DNA of 6,127 bases from JBGOUV01 sp041477815 (GTDB taxonomy: Bacteria; Acidobacteriota; Terriglobia; Bryobacterales; JACQDG01). This document shows, piece by piece, positions 1 to 5,416 of the stretch. Location: contig JBGOUV010000402.1 in assembly GCA_041477815.1 (NCBI GenBank), positions 1 to 6,127 on the forward strand. The letters are read 5' to 3'. Position 1 is the first letter of the stretch. Each line of letters starts with the position of its first letter. Both the position numbers and the translations under genes were made by a program. Below the pieces are notes generated by a model. That model was not told the origin of the DNA, ran no database searches, and saw only the letters and a program-made list of their open reading frames with translations.

Positions 1-228
1 CTCGACGCGGCGCAGGTAGGTTGCGGTGCAGATGAGGAGGACAAAGTCCGCGTCGCGGATCTGGCGGTCCATCCAGCGGGGCCAGCCTTCGGGCGGGAAC
101 TCCTCGTACTGGTCCAGCATCGCGTCGATGCCGCCGGCGCGGAGGCGGTCGGCGAGAGCCAGGACCCGGTCGCGGTGGTCCGGGGAGTCGTGGCTATAAC
201 TGAGGAACACCTTGGTGGGGACACCCAC
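1..228 (-). CDS. SEFIR-domain (TIR-like) protein, N-terminal 76 residues only
   Basis: Reading the minus strand from a GTG at 226-228 gives an open frame of 76 codons that leaves the window at base 1. From residue 7 it carries a clear SEFIR/TIR-like fold: first strand VFLSYSHDSPDH (7-18), a helix rich in Leu/Ala/Arg (21-33), GIDAMLDQYEE (34-44), a Trp-containing segment PPEGWPRWMDRQI (46-58) and a further strand ADFVLLICTATY (60-71). SEFIR domains make homotypic protein contacts and in bacteria usually sit at the N-terminus of larger proteins with repeats, NTPase or membrane parts. Here that downstream part is cut off, so the function is unknown. There is no in-frame ATG upstream; GTG is the only common start between the upstream stop and the domain. 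No Shine-Dalgarno precedes it, and a -10-like TATACT ends 4 bases upstream, so a leaderless mRNA is possible. It lies 26 bases after hicA on the same strand, suggesting co-transcription or linked function. The domain call is firm; the exact start is less so. Confidence 0.82.
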   Translation of the reverse strand, partial: MGVPTKVFLSYSHDSPDHRDRVLALADRLRAGGIDAMLDQYEEFPPEGWPRWMDRQIRDADFVLLICTATYLRRVE

Positions 229-232
229 AGGC

Positions 233-238
233 AGTATA
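233..238 (-). promoter_or_regulatory. -10-like box (TATACT) before the SEFIR gene
   Basis: Minus-strand TATACT matches five of six bases of the sigma-70 -10 consensus and ends 4 bases before the GTG start at 228. A transcript would begin at or next to the start codon. No convincing -35 element is visible 16-19 bases upstream. The box overlaps one arm of a perfect inverted repeat. This is prediction by eye only. Confidence 0.35.
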
Positions 239-257
239 GTAGCAATAATCGCTACTA
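237..257. repeat. Perfect 7-base inverted repeat between hicA and the SEFIR gene
   Basis: On the minus strand, TAGTAGC at 251-257 and GCTACTA at 237-243 are exact reverse complements separated by seven AT-rich bases (244-250). The first arm contains the hicA stop TAG plus a second in-frame TAG. The other arm overlaps the TATACT box of the SEFIR gene. The 21-base symmetric unit would suit a dimeric repressor operator. As RNA it could form a small hairpin, but no T-run follows, so it does not look like an intrinsic terminator. Confidence 0.55.
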
Positions 258-506
258 GCGCAGCAGATCCAGGCGCTTCAGATCGGCTTCGGTCCAGCGA
301 GCCTGATCTTCGATCATCCGTTTGAGTGTTTTGGGCGGGAAGGTGGCGCCTGAGTGGTGAAACGAGACGGTAACCCGACGGCCGTCCGCATGGCAGTAGT
401 GCTGGTGAGAACCGGCCTGACGATCCAGGAGAAAGCCATCGCGAAGAAGCGCCCGGATCAGTTCGCGCGCGGTAAGACTCCGCAGGCGCGCGTGGGGAAT
501 GGCCAT
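255..506 (-). CDS. hicA: HicA-like toxin (mRNA interferase family)
   Basis: This 83-residue protein has the HicA (YcfA-like) fold, a small double-stranded-RNA-binding-type domain that in characterised members cleaves mRNA and is neutralised by HicB. Visible signs are the helix TARELIRALLRDGF (12-25), the motif AGSHQHY (31-37) whose His34 matches the family's catalytic histidine, the strand RRVTVSFHHSG (43-53), and the helix FPPKTLKRMIEDQA (56-69), followed by a tail WTEADLKRLDLLR. Full family length (usually 60-90 residues) with no truncation. ATG start at 504-506 lies three bases after the hicB stop (TGA GCG ATG) and has no evident Shine-Dalgarno, so translation is probably coupled to hicB. 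It ends with tandem TAG stops. The family assignment is strong; activity is inferred. Confidence 0.9.
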   Translation of the reverse strand: MAIPHARLRSLTARELIRALLRDGFLLDRQAGSHQHYCHADGRRVTVSFHHSGATFPPKTLKRMIEDQARWTEADLKRLDLLR

Positions 507-509
507 CGC

Positions 510-794
510 TCAGACGGTAACAACCACCTGGGACTCGCTGGGGATTGCATCCCGGCCGGCAGCATCCTGGGGCACCGGATCGCCGTGCTCAAGCAGGCTC
601 TCCACCACCATCTTGACCACTTCCTCAATGTGGCGCAATGCTTCTTCCGGGGAAGTCCCCCAGGTAGACCCGCCTTGCCTCAGGAGCGCCGGGCAGTAAG
701 CCGACCAAGATTCTCCGTCAGGTTCAACGACCACGCGAAAAATATAGGTTCTTCCGCCGGCGCCGCTGCTGACGGAAGAATGCGTCTGTGCCAT
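510..794 (-). CDS. hicB: HicB-like antitoxin
   Basis: A 94-residue protein of the HicB-like antitoxin family, expected to bind and inhibit the adjacent HicA toxin. The partial RNase H-like fold is seen as strand TYIFRVVVEPDGESWSAYCP (16-35), a loop LLRQGGSTWGTS (37-48) in place of the usual 'PGCITQGDT' stretch, and the helix PEEALRHIEEVVKMVVESLLEHG (49-71). The C-terminal tail ends in a hydrophobic VVVTV, and no helix-turn-helix or ribbon-helix-helix domain is obvious, so autoregulation by this protein alone is doubtful. The ATG at 792-794 is preferred because a GGAG lies just upstream (798-801). An in-frame ATG at 831-833 would add 13 residues but has no ribosome binding site and would sit upstream of the predicted promoter box. 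Antitoxin precedes toxin, the reverse of the classical hicA-hicB order. Confidence 0.87.
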   Translation of the reverse strand: MAQTHSSVSSGAGGRTYIFRVVVEPDGESWSAYCPALLRQGGSTWGTSPEEALRHIEEVVKMVVESLLEHGDPVPQDAAGRDAIPSESQVVVTV

Positions 795-797
795 AAG

Positions 798-813
798 CTC
801 CAACCGCAGTATA
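798..813 (-). promoter_or_regulatory. hicB extended -10-like promoter and Shine-Dalgarno
   Basis: Minus-strand TGC-TATACT (extended -10; TATACT at 808-813) lies 13 bases before the hicB ATG at 794, and GGAG (798-801) lies between them. No good -35 is seen at 17 bases, which an extended -10 can tolerate. The palindrome GCACGTGC at 822-829 sits just upstream and could be a regulator site. Presence of this box suggests that hicBA has its own promoter, separate from the metabolic genes upstream. Confidence 0.4.
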
Positions 814-845
814 GCACCGCTGCACGTGCCCATTGTTGCTGAGTC

Positions 846-2414
846 TTAGCCCGACCGGCTCGGGAAGTGGGCAAACAGCGAGTGAGGTAGTAGATCGGGT
901 TGGAACAGTTCCGCCCGCATGGTCTGGACCGCCGAGCCGACCACCGGCCGAAAGCTCATCTGCGAGAGGATGTCCTCCTCCACCGAGAGCCCCGGCGCCA
1001 CCTCCACCAGCTCGACGCCCGCCGCAGTCAGCCGGAACACGGCGCACTCGGTGACATAGAGGACCTCGTGCCCGTCGGCCAGCGCCCGAGGACCGCTAAA
1101 AGTCACCTGCTTCACGCGCGGGACGAACTTCGGCAGACCTCGCGACACCACGCGCAGGCGGCCGCCGTCGAGCTCGACTTTGGCGCGGGCGGCGAGGGTT
1201 CCGCAGAAGACCAGCCGCCGGGCCTTTTGGGCGATGTCGATGAAGCCGCCGGTGCCGATGATGGCCGACTCGATGCGGCTCACGTTGACGTTGCCCTCGG
1301 CGTCGACTTCGGCGAAGCCAAGCAGCGCGAGGTCCACGCCGCGGCCGTGATAGAAGTTGAACTGGTGGCGGGTCTCGATGATCGAAGTGCTGTTGTAGGA
1401 AGCGCCGAAGTCCAGGCCCTCGGCGGGGATGCCGCCGATCTGGCCGTGCTCGACCGTGGGCGTGACCTCGCCGTCGAGGCCCTGCTCGCGCGCCACCTTC
1501 ATGACTCCGTCGGGCATGCCGAAGCCGAGATTGAGGACGGCCCCGGGGAACAGCTCGAGGGCGGCGCGGCGGGCGATGACCTTACGCAGGGTCAGGGGGA
1601 AGGCGCCGAACTCTTCAGCGGGTTTGCGGGCCGCGCCGCAGAGAGCCGGGTCGTACTGGATCTGGAAGGTCTGACCCTGATTGGGATCTACCACGAGGTA
1701 GTCGACGAAAATCCCGGGGACGCGGACCGTGCGGGGGTCGAGCTCGTCGAGGCCCACGGTACGCTTCACCTGGGCGATGGTGAGGCCGCCCCAGCGGCGG
1801 GCGGCCTGGGCCATGGTGCAGTTGTCCCAGGGGGCGACTTCCTCGTCCATGTTCAGGTTGCCCCGGGGGTCGGCGGCGGTGGCGCGAACGAAGGCCACGT
1901 GGACGGGGAAAGCTTTGTAGTACAGATACTCTCTACCGTCCTGGTGGACCAGCTCGACCAGGTCCTCGCGCGCGGCGGCGTTGAGCTTGCCGCCTTCGAG
2001 GCGCGGGTCGATGAAGGTGCCGAGTCCGATCTCGGAGAGCCAGCCAGGTCCGCCGGCGGCGGTGACGCCCAGGAGCTGGCTGATGATGCCCGCGGGGAGG
2101 TTGTAGGCCTCGATCTTGTTCTCGGCGGCGAGCCGGGCCAGGGAGGGCGACATCGACCAATGCCCGCCGATGACGCGGCGCAGCAGTGCGGGGTCGGCGA
2201 GATGTTCGAGTCCTTTGTCCTTCTGGTTGCCGACGCCGAAGGGATGCACCAGGGTGAGGCCGCGAGGGGAACCGGTCTGGCGGAAGCGGCGTCCCAGCGC
2301 GGCCAGGAGCTGCTCGGCGATGGAGTGGCCCGAGCCCGAGCCGCCGATGGCGATGGTTTGGCCGTCCTCGATGTGACTGACCGCCTCGTCGGCGGTGACG
2401 ATGGGCTTGTGCAT
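846..2414 (-). CDS. Family I CoA-transferase (acetate/propionate CoA-transferase, YdiF-like)
   Basis: A 522-residue protein with both halves of a family I CoA-transferase fused in one chain, the normal size for the YdiF/propionate CoA-transferase group. Such enzymes move CoA between an acyl-CoA (acetyl-, propionyl-, short-chain) and a free carboxylate through a glutamyl-CoA thioester. The N-terminal half (about 1-260) contains GQTIAIGGSGSGH (18-30), LVHPFGVGNQKDKGLEHLA (55-73) and LSEIGLGTFIDPR (126-138). The C-terminal half begins near 270 with a glycine-rich LNLGFGMPDGV (294-304), then VEHGQIGGIP (321-330), whose Glu322 matches the catalytic glutamate, and GTGGFIDI (387-394). ATG at 2412-2414 follows the stop of the NADH dehydrogenase by six bases, so the two are co-transcribed; no Shine-Dalgarno is visible, consistent with translational coupling. 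It is probably cytoplasmic. Substrate range cannot be read from sequence. A weak GC hairpin spans its stop codon (850-864). Confidence 0.92.
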   Translation of the reverse strand: MHKPIVTADEAVSHIEDGQTIAIGGSGSGHSIAEQLLAALGRRFRQTGSPRGLTLVHPFGVGNQKDKGLEHLADPALLRRVIGGHWSMSPSLARLAAENKIEAYNLPAGIISQLLGVTAAGGPGWLSEIGLGTFIDPRLEGGKLNAAAREDLVELVHQDGREYLYYKAFPVHVAFVRATAADPRGNLNMDEEVAPWDNCTMAQAARRWGGLTIAQVKRTVGLDELDPRTVRVPGIFVDYLVVDPNQGQTFQIQYDPALCGAARKPAEEFGAFPLTLRKVIARRAALELFPGAVLNLGFGMPDGVMKVAREQGLDGEVTPTVEHGQIGGIPAEGLDFGASYNSTSIIETRHQFNFYHGRGVDLALLGFAEVDAEGNVNVSRIESAIIGTGGFIDIAQKARRLVFCGTLAARAKVELDGGRLRVVSRGLPKFVPRVKQVTFSGPRALADGHEVLYVTECAVFRLTAAGVELVEVAPGLSVEEDILSQMSFRPVVGSAVQTMRAELFQPDLLPHSLFAHFPSRSG

Positions 2415-2420
2415 GGAGGG

Positions 2421-3632
2421 TTAGAAGCGGCTGATGTCGCGCCCGAAGATCTGCGACGTCACCCAATCCAACAATACCCGAACTTTGGCCCGGATGCCCA
2501 GCAGGCGCGTGAGGTAGGCGGAGCGCCAGAACAGCCAGGTGGCCCACCCCTTGCCCTTGAAGTTGGGCAAGTCGGCGAGGGCGCGATTGCCGCCCACGTA
2601 AGCCAGCATCCCGAGATGGCGGTACCGGAAGGCCTCGGCGGCCCGGCCCCGCGCCAGGCGGTTGAGAGCGCGGGCCAGGTACTGCCCTTGCTTCATGGCT
2701 ACTTGGGAGGTGGCCGGGAGCGGCTCGCCGAGCAAGGTGGAGCAGTCGCCCAGGGCGTAGATGTCGTCGTGGCCCGATACTCGTAGGTAGTGGTCCACCA
2801 GTAGGCCCGAGCCGGCGTCCTTCGGGAAAGGAAGCTGGCGGGCGAACTCGGTGGGACCGTTGCCGGTGGACCACAGGAGCAGGCCGTAAGGGATCCACTC
2901 CCCGCTCTGGAGTTGCAGCTTGTCGCCCTCCACCCGAATCACCGGCGTGTGGGTCCGGACGTCGATCCGTTGGCGGCGGAACAAATCGCCGGCGTAGGTG
3001 CGGAGCTTGGCATCGAACGTAGAAAGGATCTCGGAGCCGGCTTCGACCAGGGTGATCCGAACCTCGCCGGCCAGGTCGGAGTAGTAGCGGCGGCCCTCGT
3101 CGAGCAGCAGGTCATGGAGCTCGGCGGCAACCTCGATGCCGGTGGGTCCGCCGCCGCAGATGACGAAGTGGAGCAGCCGTGCGCGCTCGTCCGGTGGCAG
3201 ACCCGGCAGACCGGCCGATTCCAGGCATCCGAGAACCCGCTGGCGGATAGTGCGAGAATCCGCGGCATCTTTGAGAAACAGCGCGTGCTCGGCGACGCCC
3301 GGCACGCCGTGGGTATTGCTGACAGCGCCGACGGCGATGACCAGGTGGTCGAACTCGATGGTGAATTCCGCGCCGTTCGAGCAGGTGACGCGGCGGGCCG
3401 CAGGGTCGACGGCAATGGCGCGGGCAAGATGGAAGCGCACGCCGGGCTGCCGGATGGCTACGATGATGCTGCGAAACTCCACCGTCCCGACCGTGGTCGA
3501 GGGCAGCAGCGGGGTAAAGACAAAATGGTTGCGGGGACTGACCACGGTGATGTCGTAGCGGCGCGTATCGATATCGCGGACGACGCTGAAGGCGCCGAAG
3601 CCGGAGCCGAGAATGACCAGTCTGGTCCTCAG
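2421..3632 (-). CDS. ndh: Type II NADH:quinone oxidoreductase (NDH-2), mitochondrial-like
   Basis: A single-subunit FAD enzyme that oxidises NADH and reduces membrane quinone without proton pumping. From the proposed CTG start (3630-3632) it has 403 residues, normal for NDH-2. Features: FAD dinucleotide fold LVILGSGFGAF (5-15); SPRNHFVFTPLLPSTTVGTVE (32-52); LVIAVGAVSNTHGVPG (97-112); NADH fold LHFVICGGGPTGIEVAAEL (154-172); FAD-contacting DIYALGDCS (290-298); quinone-site segment ATSQVAMKQG (307-316); and a C-terminal amphipathic membrane-anchor region WATWLFWRSAYLTRLL (363-378) ending GRDISRF. The 'TPLLPS..GTVE' and 'WRSAYLT...FGRD.SR' signatures resemble plant/fungal mitochondrial enzymes more than E. 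coli Ndh; no EF-hand insert is present. No ATG, GTG or TTG occurs in frame near the N-terminus. CTG at 3632 lies 6 bases after TATAAT; CTG at 3618-3620 is an alternative. Frame extensions further upstream are only the antisense of the MaoC gene. Family certain, start uncertain. Confidence 0.9.
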   Translation of the reverse strand: MRTRLVILGSGFGAFSVVRDIDTRRYDITVVSPRNHFVFTPLLPSTTVGTVEFRSIIVAIRQPGVRFHLARAIAVDPAARRVTCSNGAEFTIEFDHLVIAVGAVSNTHGVPGVAEHALFLKDAADSRTIRQRVLGCLESAGLPGLPPDERARLLHFVICGGGPTGIEVAAELHDLLLDEGRRYYSDLAGEVRITLVEAGSEILSTFDAKLRTYAGDLFRRQRIDVRTHTPVIRVEGDKLQLQSGEWIPYGLLLWSTGNGPTEFARQLPFPKDAGSGLLVDHYLRVSGHDDIYALGDCSTLLGEPLPATSQVAMKQGQYLARALNRLARGRAAEAFRYRHLGMLAYVGGNRALADLPNFKGKGWATWLFWRSAYLTRLLGIRAKVRVLLDWVTSQIFGRDISRF

Positions 3633-3638
3633 GATTGG

Positions 3639-3644
3639 ATTATA
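3639..3644 (-). promoter_or_regulatory. Perfect -10 box (TATAAT) for the leftward dehydrogenase operon
   Basis: The minus strand reads TATAAT, an exact sigma-70 -10 consensus, in an otherwise GC-rich region. It ends 6 bases before the CTG at 3630-3632, so transcription would begin at about that codon. The -35 is weak: GCGACA at 3664-3669 matches four of six bases but at 19-base spacing. It lies in the only gap between the two divergent gene blocks, which supports it. Confidence 0.5.
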
Positions 3645-3650
3645 TCTGGT

Positions 3651-3661
3651 AGGATCATCCT
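3651..3661. promoter_or_regulatory. Short palindrome AGGATCATCCT in the divergent gap, with maoC-like gene Shine-Dalgarno
   Basis: AGGAT and ATCCT are exact inverted arms around one central base. The AGGA (3651-3654) also serves as a plausible Shine-Dalgarno 8 bases before the plus-strand ATG at 3663. The palindrome falls in the -10/-35 spacer of the leftward promoter, so a bound protein could affect both directions. It is short, and may be chance. Confidence 0.3.
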
Positions 3662-3662
3662 C

Positions 3663-4109
3663 ATGTCGCTGCGGTATTTCGATGAGATCGAGGCCGGCGA
3701 AGAATACCTGACGCCGGGGGTGACCGTGACCGAAGCGCACGTGCTGCAGTTCGCCGGGCTCTCCATGGACTTCTTCGAGCTCCACACGAACGAAGAGTTC
3801 GCGCGGCAGACCATCTTCGGGCGTCGCGTGGCGCACGGCCTGTTGGGGCTGGCCATGGCCGACGGATTGAAGAACCGGTCGGAGCTGCGGGTACGGGCCA
3901 TCGCGTCGCTGGGGTGGACCTGGGAGTTCGCCGGGCCGATCTTCATCGGCGATACCATCCACGTGCGGATGCAGGTGGCGGACAAGCGGGCGTCGCGATC
4001 GAAGCCCGATCGGGGCGTGGTGACGTTGCGGCTGGAAGTCAGAAACCAGAGAGGTGAGGTCGTGCAAAAAGGCGAGAATCGGCTGATGGTCGAGCGGCGG
4101 GCCGGATGA
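3663..4109 (+). CDS. MaoC-like hot-dog dehydratase/hydratase
   Basis: A 148-residue protein of the MaoC/(R)-specific enoyl-CoA hydratase family, which adds water to, or removes it from, CoA-bound acyl chains. The hallmark region FAGLSMDFFELHTNEEFA (30-47) keeps the catalytic Asp36 and His41 at the correct spacing (Asp-x4-His), followed by IFGRRVAHGLLGLAMADGL (51-69), the conserved 'GRRVAHG' turn and hot-dog helix. Later strands include LGWTWEFAGPIFIGDTIHVRMQV (83-105). The usual Asn-Pro within the Asp-x-Asn-Pro-x-His motif is replaced by Phe-Glu, as in a divergent MaoC subgroup, so the substrate may not be a standard enoyl-CoA. The ATG at 3663 is chosen for the AGGA 8 bases upstream and because the family starts with a 'FDEIEAGEEY'-type strand. 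Its stop TGA overlaps the permease ATG (ATGA), so the two are translationally coupled. Confidence 0.87.
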   Translation: MSLRYFDEIEAGEEYLTPGVTVTEAHVLQFAGLSMDFFELHTNEEFARQTIFGRRVAHGLLGLAMADGLKNRSELRVRAIASLGWTWEFAGPIFIGDTIHVRMQVADKRASRSKPDRGVVTLRLEVRNQRGEVVQKGENRLMVERRAG

Positions 4110-5416
4110 AGGAGCTGCCGCGCAAGCTGGGATTGCTCGATACCGCTCTGCTCCTGGTGGGGTCGGTGATCGGATCGGGAATCTTCGTGGTGCCCAGTCT
4201 GATGGCCAAGCGCATTCCGGAGCCCGGTCTGGTCATGGCCATCTGGGTATTCTCAGGACTGCTGGTGCTGTGCGGTGCCCTGACCCTGGCCGAGCTGGGG
4301 GCGGCGCTGCCGGAATCCGGCGGTATGTATGTGTACATCCGAGAGGCCTACGGGCCGTTCTGGAGCTTTCTCTACGGCTGGACCACCTCGCTGGTCATCA
4401 TCCCGGGCGCCATCGCCGCCCTGACCACGGCATTTCTGCTGTACCTGAAGTACTTCCTGCCCATGAGCCTGGTGACCGAGAAAGCGCTGGGCATCGCGAT
4501 CCTGGCCCTGCTGGCGTGGATCAACTGTCGCGGCGTGCGCTGGGGGGCGACGGTGCAGAACCTGTTCACGTTTCTGAAGGTAGCGGGGCTAGCGGTTCTG
4601 GTGGGACTGGCTCTGGTGACACGGCGCGGCGATGTGACCCATTTTCTGCCGCTGTGGCCGGAGACGTTCCATCCCGGCGTCCTGACGGCGATAGGTACTG
4701 CTATGATCTCCACCCTGTTCGCATACGACGGCTGGCACTTCGTGGGATTCGTCGGCGGCGAGATCAAGGACCCGCAGCGCAACATTCCGCGCGGGATCAT
4801 CCTGGGGACGCTGATCGTGATTGCCGTATACGTGAGCGCGAGCGCCGCCTACTACTACGTTCTGGGGAACGCCGGGGTGGCCGGCTCGGAGCGGGTGGCG
4901 GCCAGCGCTATGTCGGCCATGATCGGCCCGCCGGGCGCGGCCTTCATCAGCCTGGCGATTCTCTGCTCCACGTTCGGGGCCATTTGCGCCAACGTGCTGG
5001 CGGGACCGCGGATCTTCTTCGCCATGGCGCGGGATAAGGTGTTCTTTCCGGGCCTGGCGTGGATTCATCCGGCCTACCAGACGCCCGCGCGGTCCATTTG
5101 CCTGCTGGCCGGCTGGGCGGCGCTGCTGACCCTCACCGGCGGATACGAACACTTGATTACCATGGCCATGTTCGCCGCCTGGATCCTGTTCGCCATGGCC
5201 GTGGCCTCGGTGATCGTGCTGCGGCGCAAGCATCCGGAGTGGGAGCGGCCGTATCGGGTCACCGGATATCCGTGGACCGCGCTGGTGTTCGTCCTGGTGG
5301 CCTCGGTATTCGTCATTAATACCCTGGTCGAGTCGACGCGCAGCTCCCTGTTCGGCCTGGTGGTGGTGCTGGCGGGAGTGCCGCTTTACAGCCTGTGGAG
5401 GAAGCGTGGCGCGTAG
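4106..5416 (+). CDS. APC-superfamily amino acid permease
   Basis: A 436-residue inner-membrane protein with about 12 hydrophobic helices, the standard length and topology of the APC superfamily. The best resemblance is to the LAT/SteT-like amino acid exchanger or transporter branch. Helix 1 (about 10-32) carries the unwound substrate-binding motif GSGIF (23-27). Helix 2 (42-64) is followed by the PESGGMYVYIREAYGPFWSF stretch (69-88). FAYDGWHFVGFVGGEIKDPQ (205-224) is the typical helix-6 and loop signature, and NVLAGPRIFFAMARDKVFF (296-314) is the helix-8 region. HPEWERPYRVTGYPW (376-390) precedes the last two helices, and the chain ends in basic RKRGA. Substrate cannot be decided; neutral amino acids are the family norm. 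The ATG overlaps the stop of the MaoC gene, and the end overlaps the start of the PLP-enzyme gene by 11 bases, so uptake is probably tied to that enzyme. Confidence 0.92.
   Translation: MKELPRKLGLLDTALLLVGSVIGSGIFVVPSLMAKRIPEPGLVMAIWVFSGLLVLCGALTLAELGAALPESGGMYVYIREAYGPFWSFLYGWTTSLVIIPGAIAALTTAFLLYLKYFLPMSLVTEKALGIAILALLAWINCRGVRWGATVQNLFTFLKVAGLAVLVGLALVTRRGDVTHFLPLWPETFHPGVLTAIGTAMISTLFAYDGWHFVGFVGGEIKDPQRNIPRGIILGTLIVIAVYVSASAAYYYVLGNAGVAGSERVAASAMSAMIGPPGAAFISLAILCSTFGAICANVLAGPRIFFAMARDKVFFPGLAWIHPAYQTPARSICLLAGWAALLTLTGGYEHLITMAMFAAWILFAMAVASVIVLRRKHPEWERPYRVTGYPWTALVFVLVASVFVINTLVESTRSSLFGLVVVLAGVPLYSLWRKRGA
5397..5402 (+). promoter_or_regulatory. Shine-Dalgarno GGAGGA deciding a GTG start
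   Basis: GGAGGA lies inside the last codons of the permease gene, 3 bases before the GTG at 5406-5408. It is the strongest ribosome binding site in the window and supports the GTG as the start of the downstream PLP enzyme. Confidence 0.7.

Noticed and set aside
795..833. HicB start at the upstream ATG (831-833)
   Set aside because: It has no Shine-Dalgarno and lies upstream of the likely -10 box; the extra 13 residues are not part of the fold.
354..842. Plus-strand 162-codon frame opposite hicBA
   Set aside because: It is antisense to two short but well-recognised family members and shows no fold of its own.
850..864. Hairpin CCCGA-5 bases-TCGGG at the CoA-transferase stop as a terminator
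   Set aside because: The stem is only five pairs and no T-run follows on the minus strand, so an intrinsic terminator is not supported.
900..2786. Plus-strand 628-codon open frame opposite the CoA-transferase and dehydrogenase
   Set aside because: It is antisense to two genes with clear catalytic motifs, has low-complexity Gly/Ala/Asp/Glu composition and no recognisable fold; long antisense frames are expected in high-GC DNA.
1933..2898. Minus-strand 321-codon frame overlapping the dehydrogenase/CoA-transferase junction
   Set aside because: It is a shifted frame of two real genes with Arg/Pro/His-rich composition and no domain features.
2913..3662. Upstream extension of the MaoC frame on the plus strand
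   Set aside because: It is antisense to the dehydrogenase; the MaoC fold begins at the ATG at 3663, which has a Shine-Dalgarno.
3633..4067. N-terminal extension of the NADH dehydrogenase frame to an ATG at 4067
   Set aside because: The extension is the antisense of the MaoC gene, is rich in Arg/His/Pro and matches nothing in NDH-2, which has normal length without it.
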